A stretch of 11,180 bases of DNA from contig CALGGT010000001.1 in NCBI GenBank assembly GCA_937915825.1, positions 1 through 11,180 of the forward strand, in the 5' to 3' direction. Position numbers and translations under genes: made by a program. Below, in pieces: positions 7,086 through 11,180 of the stretch (within the stretch, counting starts at the first letter, position 1; each line of letters starts with the position of its first letter). The notes under the pieces were generated by a model, which saw nothing but the letters and a program-made list of their open reading frames with translations, ran no database searches and was not told where the DNA came from. The stretch is from an uncultured Eubacterium sp. GTDB lineage: Bacteria > Bacillota > Clostridia > Lachnospirales > Lachnospiraceae.

Positions 7086-7115
7086 CGATAAACTTATAAT
7101 TGATTACACTCCGAC

Positions 7116-8591
7116 TTATTTTAACTCTTCATACAAGGGTTTTACCGTAGGATAGAGCTTCACGAATTTCTCATATCGGTCTTGGTAACGAGCCGCGATC
7201 TCCGGATCCGGTTCCACCGAATCAACGATCTTAACGATCTTAGCCGCTGCCTCTTCCACCGACGCATATTCGCCGCAAGCAACCGCCGCCAACATAGCGC
7301 CGCCTAGGCCCGGTCCTTCTTCACTCTCAATGATATTGACCTTAATATTCAATACATTGGCAATGATCTTGCGCCACAAAGGGCTCTTCGCTCCGCCGCC
7401 GCAGATCTTGGATTCCGTAATTTGAATGCCCAAACTCTTGGCGATCTCCAACATATCTCTTGTAGCAAATGCCACGCCTTCCAGAACCGCCTGGGTCATG
7501 TCCGCGCGGGTGGTATCCATGGACATTCCTAAGAACATCGCCCTTGCGTCCGGGTTGTTATGAGGGGAACGTTCTCCCATCAAATACGGTAAATAATAAA
7601 CATTGTTGCGACCTAACTTCTCATCCGTGATCGGCTCCTGTTCTTTCCCATAATCCTGGGTCCCGATGATCTCATCCATCCACCATTTATTACAGGATGC
7701 CGCGGAAAGCATACAACCCATGAGGTGATATTTCCCATCGGCATGATCGAAGCTGTGAAGGGCATTGAATTTGTCCACGCCAAATTCCTTACTGGAAATA
7801 AACAAAGTCCCCGAAGTTCCCAGGGAAATATTACATTCTCCATCTCCTACGGTTCCGGTTCCAACCGCTGCCGCTGCATTATCGCCGGCACCGGCCGCTA
7901 CCTTACAAGCAGTGGTAAGACCTAATTCTTTTGCCACTTCTTCCGTTAGGTTCCCGGTCACTTCATAACTTTCATATAATTTCGGTAATTGTTCTTCTTT
8001 GACATCGCAGATCTCTAACATCTCTTTCGACCAGCATTTATTCTTCACATCCAACAACAACATACCGGACGCGTCGGAATAATCACAGCTGTGAACGCCT
8101 GTCATCTTATAGGCGATGTAATCTTTGGGAAGCATGATCTTGGCGATCTTCGCAAAATTCTCCGGCTCGTTCTCCTTCACCCAAAGGATTTTGGGCGCCG
8201 TAAATCCGGCAAAGGCAATATTCGCCGTATAGGAAGATAACTTATCTTTCCCGATCACGTTATTTAGATAATCGGTTTCCTTCCCGGTTCTTCCGTCGTT
8301 CCATAAAATGGCCGGACGGATCACCTGATCCTTGTCATCTAAGATCACAAGTCCGTGCATTTGTCCGCCAAAGCTGATGCCGGCTACCTTGTCCGCTTCA
8401 AATCCGGATGTTAATTCACGGATTCCCGTTACCACCGCATCCCACCAATCGGTCGGGCTTTGCTCTGACCAACCCGGATTCGGGAAGGAAAGAGGATATT
8501 CTTTTGATACAATATTTTTGATACTTCCATCTGCCTCCATGAGCAGAAGCTTTACCGCGGAAGTACCCAGGTCAACTCCAATGTAATACAT
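7116..8591 (-). CDS. xylB: Xylulokinase
   Basis: This FGGY-family kinase phosphorylates D-xylulose with ATP to D-xylulose 5-phosphate, feeding the pentose phosphate or phosphoketolase routes. The 491-residue product aligns with E. coli XylB throughout. It has the ATP-site motif DLGTS at 7-11, WSEQ at 41-44, the sugar-binding QMHG at 77-80, ILWNDGR at 95-101, and LPKDY at 154-158. The catalytic base is Asp237 in AGAGDNAAAAVG. The second FGGY half shows LSLGTSG-type ISLGTSG at 255-261, GERSPHNNP at 339-347 and a glycine-rich GPGLGGA at 426-432. It is full length with no lesion seen. A Shine-Dalgarno of AGGGGG lies about 11 nt before the ATG. It is the second gene of an operon with the isomerase, 113 nt downstream of that gene's stop, and is followed by a strong terminator. 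The QMHG motif and overall match favour xylulose over glycerol or gluconate. Confidence 0.94.
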   Translation of the reverse strand: MYYIGVDLGTSAVKLLLMEADGSIKNIVSKEYPLSFPNPGWSEQSPTDWWDAVVTGIRELTSGFEADKVAGISFGGQMHGLVILDDKDQVIRPAILWNDGRTGKETDYLNNVIGKDKLSSYTANIAFAGFTAPKILWVKENEPENFAKIAKIMLPKDYIAYKMTGVHSCDYSDASGMLLLDVKNKCWSKEMLEICDVKEEQLPKLYESYEVTGNLTEEVAKELGLTTACKVAAGAGDNAAAAVGTGTVGDGECNISLGTSGTLFISSKEFGVDKFNALHSFDHADGKYHLMGCMLSAASCNKWWMDEIIGTQDYGKEQEPITDEKLGRNNVYYLPYLMGERSPHNNPDARAMFLGMSMDTTRADMTQAVLEGVAFATRDMLEIAKSLGIQITESKICGGGAKSPLWRKIIANVLNIKVNIIESEEGPGLGGAMLAAVACGEYASVEEAAAKIVKIVDSVEPDPEIAARYQDRYEKFVKLYPTVKPLYEELK

Positions 8592-8614
8592 GGGTGTTCG
8601 TTCCCCCTTTTTTT

Positions 8615-8673
8615 GTTGCCAGGTTTACAGTTACCTTCGTTAAGTGTGGCAACCTACATAGAATAGGTTGCCA
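8615..8673 (-). promoter_or_regulatory. Intercistronic hairpin with an alternative partner before the xylB ribosome binding site
   Basis: In the transcript, TGGCAACCTA and TAGGTTGCCA (8647-8673) form a 10-bp stem with a 7-nt loop. There is no T-run, so this is not a terminator. A second TGGCAAC (plus-strand 8615-8621) lies just before the A-run and the xylB Shine-Dalgarno. It could pair with the same GTTGCCA arm, giving two mutually exclusive folds. A role in mRNA processing, stability or xylB translation is inferred only. Confidence 0.55.
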
Positions 8674-8704
8674 TCACAATTCGTCTTATTCAATTGGTAA
8701 GAGA

Positions 8705-10198
8705 TCAGCAGAATGGATTCTCCGTAGGATAACGTACGCCTGCCGGCTGATTGTATCCAATCTCTTCCACATCCACTCCGACGTATTTAAATACTTCATA
8801 GAGTGCTTTGCCAAAATGACCAAACATAACAGCTCCGTGATGAGGGAAGTTCTTCTCGATCAATACATGACGATAGAAACGTCCCATCTCAGGAATCGCG
8901 AAAATACCAATGGATCCAAAGCTTCGGGTCGCAACCGGCAATACCTCGCCATGGGCGATGTAGGCGCGGATCTTCGCATCCGAGGTGCTTTGCAAACGAT
9001 AAAATGTAATATCTCCAGGAACAATATCTCCCTCTAAGGTTCCGTTGGTTACCTCAATCGGAAGAGATCTTGCCATGATCATCTGATATTTCATCTCGCA
9101 GAACGATAACTTCGATGCTGCCGTATTTCCACAATGGAATCCCATGAATACATCTTTGCTGGTGTAGTTGAATTTTCCTTTGATATCCGTATTATAAATA
9201 TCATAAGGCACGGTGTTGTTAATATCCAAAAGCGTAACCGTGTCATTACTGATCACCGTTCCGATAAACTCGGACAACGCTCCGTAAATATCAACTTCAC
9301 AGGATACCGGGATTCCTCTGTCTGTTAAACGACTGTTTACATAACAGGGAACAAATCCAAACTGAGTTTGGAAAGCCGGCCAGCATTTACCGGCGATACA
9401 AACATATTTACGATATCCTTTGTGCTCTTCGATCCAATCCAGCAATGTCAATTCATACTGAGCCAGTTTTTCAAGGATTTCCGGTTTCTTGTTCCCTTTG
9501 CCAAGCTCTGCTTCCATATCCTTTACTACATCCGGGATCCTGGAATCACCGGCATGATTATTAAAGGACTCAAACAGATCCAACTCGGAATTCTCTTCAA
9601 TCTCAACATTCAAGTTGTAAAGTTGCTTAATAGGCGCATTACAAGCTAAGAAATTCAACGGACGAGGACCAAAGCTGATAATCTTCAGATTATCCAATGC
9701 ATAGATCGCACGGGAAATCGGAACGAATTCATGAATCATATCCGCACACTCTTCTGCCGTACCAACCGGATATTCCGGAATGTATGCATTGACATTGCGG
9801 AGCTTTAAGTTGTAACTTGCGTTCAACATTCCACAATATGCATCTCCACGTCCCTGAACCAATCCACCGTCTTGAGATGTCTCCTCTGCAGCGGCACAGA
9901 ACATCTTCGGTCCTTCGAAGTGCTTTGCCAACAGTGTCTCTGCGATTTCAGGTCCAAAGTTACCAAGGTATACACAAAGGGCATTACATCCTGCCTTCTT
10001 AATGTCCTCCAGTGCCTGTACCATGTGAATCTCGCTCTCTACAATACAGATGGGACACTCATAAATGTCCTCCGCATCGTATTTCGCCTTGTATGCATCT
10101 ACCAAAGCCTTTCTTCGATTCACAGAAAGAGACTCCGGGAAGCAGTCACGACTCACGGCAACAATACCAATCTTCATCTTGGGCATGTTCTTATTCAT
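8705..10198 (-). CDS. L-fucose/L-arabinose isomerase-family protein, probable non-classical xylose isomerase
   Basis: This is a metal-dependent aldose-ketose isomerase of the FucI/AraA superfamily, 497 residues. The N-terminal Rossmann-like part (from about 8, KIGIVAVSRD) leads to ALCVYLGNFGPE. The catalytic half has candidate metal ligands Glu301 (SCEVDIYGAL), Asp325 (TLLDINN) and His453/454 (FPHHGAVMFGH), by analogy with the Glu, Asp and His ligands of FucI and AraA. It is shorter than E. coli FucI (about 590) and close to AraA in length, but is the COG2407-type relative rather than either. From memory, a protein annotated as fucose-isomerase-related in Clostridium acetobutylicum (CAC2610), encoded near xylulokinase, was shown to be a xylose isomerase unrelated to XylA. 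The xylB partner here supports the same role. L-fucose, D-arabinose or L-arabinose remain possible substrates. The ATG at 10198 follows AAAGGAAGG about 11 nt upstream; Met5 and Met8 are alternatives. First gene of the operon. Confidence 0.8.
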   Translation of the reverse strand: MNKNMPKMKIGIVAVSRDCFPESLSVNRRKALVDAYKAKYDAEDIYECPICIVESEIHMVQALEDIKKAGCNALCVYLGNFGPEIAETLLAKHFEGPKMFCAAAEETSQDGGLVQGRGDAYCGMLNASYNLKLRNVNAYIPEYPVGTAEECADMIHEFVPISRAIYALDNLKIISFGPRPLNFLACNAPIKQLYNLNVEIEENSELDLFESFNNHAGDSRIPDVVKDMEAELGKGNKKPEILEKLAQYELTLLDWIEEHKGYRKYVCIAGKCWPAFQTQFGFVPCYVNSRLTDRGIPVSCEVDIYGALSEFIGTVISNDTVTLLDINNTVPYDIYNTDIKGKFNYTSKDVFMGFHCGNTAASKLSFCEMKYQMIMARSLPIEVTNGTLEGDIVPGDITFYRLQSTSDAKIRAYIAHGEVLPVATRSFGSIGIFAIPEMGRFYRHVLIEKNFPHHGAVMFGHFGKALYEVFKYVGVDVEEIGYNQPAGVRYPTENPFC

Positions 10199-10247
10199 TT
10201 GTATATTTACCTTCCTTTCATTAAAAAATCAGTTTTTTGTATTTATT

Positions 10248-10276
10248 ATTATAACGGATTCATACATAAATTTCAA
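10248..10276 (-). promoter_or_regulatory. Promoter of the pentose operon
   Basis: On the minus strand, -35 TTGAAA (10271-10276) and -10 TATAAT (10248-10253) have a 17-bp spacer. Predicted start is near 10241, with a leader of about 43 nt before the isomerase ATG. A small inverted repeat, ACTTG-N9-CAAGT (10283-10301), lies just upstream of the -35 box. Confidence 0.88.
10249..10262 (-). promoter_or_regulatory. Possible cre (CcpA) site overlapping the pentose operon -10
   Basis: TGAATCCGTTATAA on the minus strand matches the cre consensus TGWAANCGNTNWCA at 12 of 14 positions, including the central CG. It overlaps the spacer and -10 box, where CcpA binding would repress. Two mismatches and partial overlap with the -10 sequence make this tentative. 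Confidence 0.35.
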
Positions 10277-10305
10277 TACATGACTTGAAAATATAACAAG
10301 TTTTT

Positions 10306-11028
10306 TCAGCTGGACGACTCGGGGATTTGCCAACATTTTTCCGCCTGTTCCTGCTGCTTTTTGCACCGGGCGCATCGAGACTCTCGCATGGAATAAATAC
10401 ATCCGCAATAATCCTGCCGATACAGATGATATTCCGCCGATAGTTCAATGCTGTGCCGATATCCGTTTTTCTTCTTAAAATCCGAGATCAAATAGTTACA
10501 TCCCACTTCCTTGCTTAAAGCCATTCCGATCTCATTTAACTTCGCCGCGTTCTTATACGGGCTGACGCTTAACGTGGTGGCGAAGAACTCGTATCCCTTT
10601 TCCCTGGCTAACATAGCCGTTTTGCGCATTCTCTGCTCATAACAGAGAACACACCGCTTCCCCCCTTCTTTTTCCTGTTCCAGGCCTTTCACCCGTTTAT
10701 GAAAAAGGTCATTGTCGTAATCGCAATCCATGGTATCCACCGGGTATTTCGCGGGATACTCCGAAAGAAACCGAATCTGTTCTTTCTTCCTTTTTTCATA
10801 TTCTTCCCGGGGCTCGATATTGGGATTGTAATACAAAACCGTAATATAAAAAATATCACTTAATACACTGATCACGTGGGAAGAACAAGGCGCGCAGCAA
10901 CTATGTAAAAGAAGCTTTGGGTTTTGTTCCAAAGCCTGTAACTCATGCAAAATATATTCCATTTTCTGATTGGCATTCCGCTGTTTTTTGCGAAACTCCA
11001 CCGAGTCAAAATCCGGCATCTGATACAT
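10306..11028 (-). CDS. queH: Epoxyqueuosine reductase QueH
   Basis: QueH reduces epoxyqueuosine to queuosine in tRNAs with GUN anticodons (Asp, Asn, His, Tyr). It is the last step of queuosine synthesis and an unrelated replacement for cobalamin-dependent QueG. The 240-residue product has the family hallmarks: LLHSCCAPCSSH at 40-51 with paired Cys44-Cys45 and Cys48, YYNPNI at 66-71, GGKRCVLCYEQR at 122-133, SPYKN at 156-160, and DFKKKNGY then LYRQDYCGC at 183-210. The conserved cysteines serve iron-sulfur and iron binding in characterised QueH. The ATG at 11028 was chosen because GAAAGG lies about 9 nt upstream. The longer frame begins with TTG at 11088, which lies only 2 nt beyond the predicted -10 box and so upstream of the transcript. 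No other queuosine gene is near. No terminator follows, so some read-through into the isomerase gene 107 nt downstream is possible. Confidence 0.94.
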   Translation of the reverse strand: MYQMPDFDSVEFRKKQRNANQKMEYILHELQALEQNPKLLLHSCCAPCSSHVISVLSDIFYITVLYYNPNIEPREEYEKRKKEQIRFLSEYPAKYPVDTMDCDYDNDLFHKRVKGLEQEKEGGKRCVLCYEQRMRKTAMLAREKGYEFFATTLSVSPYKNAAKLNEIGMALSKEVGCNYLISDFKKKNGYRHSIELSAEYHLYRQDYCGCIYSMRESRCARCKKQQEQAEKCWQIPESSS

Positions 11029-11090
11029 GGAACCATCCCTTTCTCCATCTCTTTCCCGATCAACTCCCCAAAGGGGGCTTATTTTCAATA

Positions 11091-11121
11091 TTTATAACAT
11101 ATTGGGAGCAGTTTTTTCCAA
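11091..11121 (-). promoter_or_regulatory. Probable queH promoter
   Basis: On the minus strand an extended -10, TG-T-TATAAA (hexamer at 11091-11096), is preceded by TTGGAA (11116-11121) at a long 19-bp spacing. The extended TG can compensate for the poor spacing. Predicted start is near 11084, about 56 nt before the chosen ATG. I looked for a preQ1 riboswitch in the leader and saw none. Confidence 0.55.
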
Positions 11122-11180
11122 TAGTTAGTACACCGAATAATTAATTTCTGGTACATTTACGCAGAATGATTGTTCATATG
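11122..11180. other. Right edge, no feature seen
   Basis: A/T-rich sequence upstream of the queH promoter. No ORF, repeat or hairpin of note is visible, and any upstream gene lies outside the window. Confidence 0.5.

Noticed and set aside
8647..8673. Terminator between the isomerase gene and xylB
   Set aside because: The 10-bp hairpin is followed by CACTTAACG rather than a U-run, so the two genes are more likely cotranscribed.
11029..11084. preQ1 riboswitch in the queH leader
   Set aside because: The leader has only a short CCCC-TTT-GGGG stem and lacks the A-rich tail and conserved loop bases of known preQ1 classes.
11029..11088. Longer QueH start at TTG 11088
   Set aside because: It lies directly next to the predicted -10 box, lacks a Shine-Dalgarno, and adds 20 residues outside the conserved family region.

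Overview
The window looks like chromosome of a Gram-positive anaerobe of the class Clostridia, most likely a gut Lachnospiraceae-type organism. This is inferred from several features: a HrcA/CIRCE heat-shock operator, strong A/T-rich sigma-A promoters with G-rich Shine-Dalgarno sites, a QueH-type queuosine enzyme, a fucose-isomerase-like protein paired with xylulokinase, and a secreted modular surface protein ending in a lysine-rich module. No 16S gene is present, so the taxon cannot be fixed. Every gene I accept lies on the minus strand, so the window is read from right to left.

Right to left: (1) queH (10306-11028) is the epoxyqueuosine reductase of tRNA queuosine synthesis, with its own weak promoter and no visible terminator. 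(2) A two-gene pentose operon follows: a sugar isomerase of the L-fucose/L-arabinose isomerase superfamily (8705-10198), then xylulokinase xylB (7116-8591). It has a textbook promoter (10248-10276), a possible catabolite-repression site on that promoter, a structured 113-nt intercistronic segment and a strong terminator (7036-7085). I propose that the isomerase is the non-classical xylose isomerase of clostridia, so that the pair converts D-xylose to D-xylulose 5-phosphate. (3) A 417-nt gene-free stretch (6699-7115) holds that terminator, an isolated 82-bp inverted repeat, a perfect CIRCE operator overlapping the clpB promoter, and a clpB leader made largely of four tandem 30-bp units that encode repeated small hairpins. 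(4) clpB (4131-6698) encodes an intact 855-residue disaggregase and ends at a long hairpin terminator. (5) A 1246-residue secreted surface protein (150-3890) carries a C-type lectin-like domain with EPN and WND motifs, a Pro/Thr stalk, about four Ig-like repeats and a very basic C-terminal region. Its strong promoter is overlapped at the start site by a perfect 12-bp inverted repeat. A terminator follows at 95-129, and the last 94 bases are unassigned.

The genes form four transcription units with unrelated roles: tRNA modification, pentose catabolism, heat-shock proteostasis, and cell-surface adhesion. The most unusual material is regulatory: the clpB leader repeats, the isolated inverted repeat, the intercistronic alternative hairpins of the pentose operon, and the operator-like palindrome of the lectin gene. 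No CRISPR array, tRNA, rRNA, transposase or prophage gene was seen.
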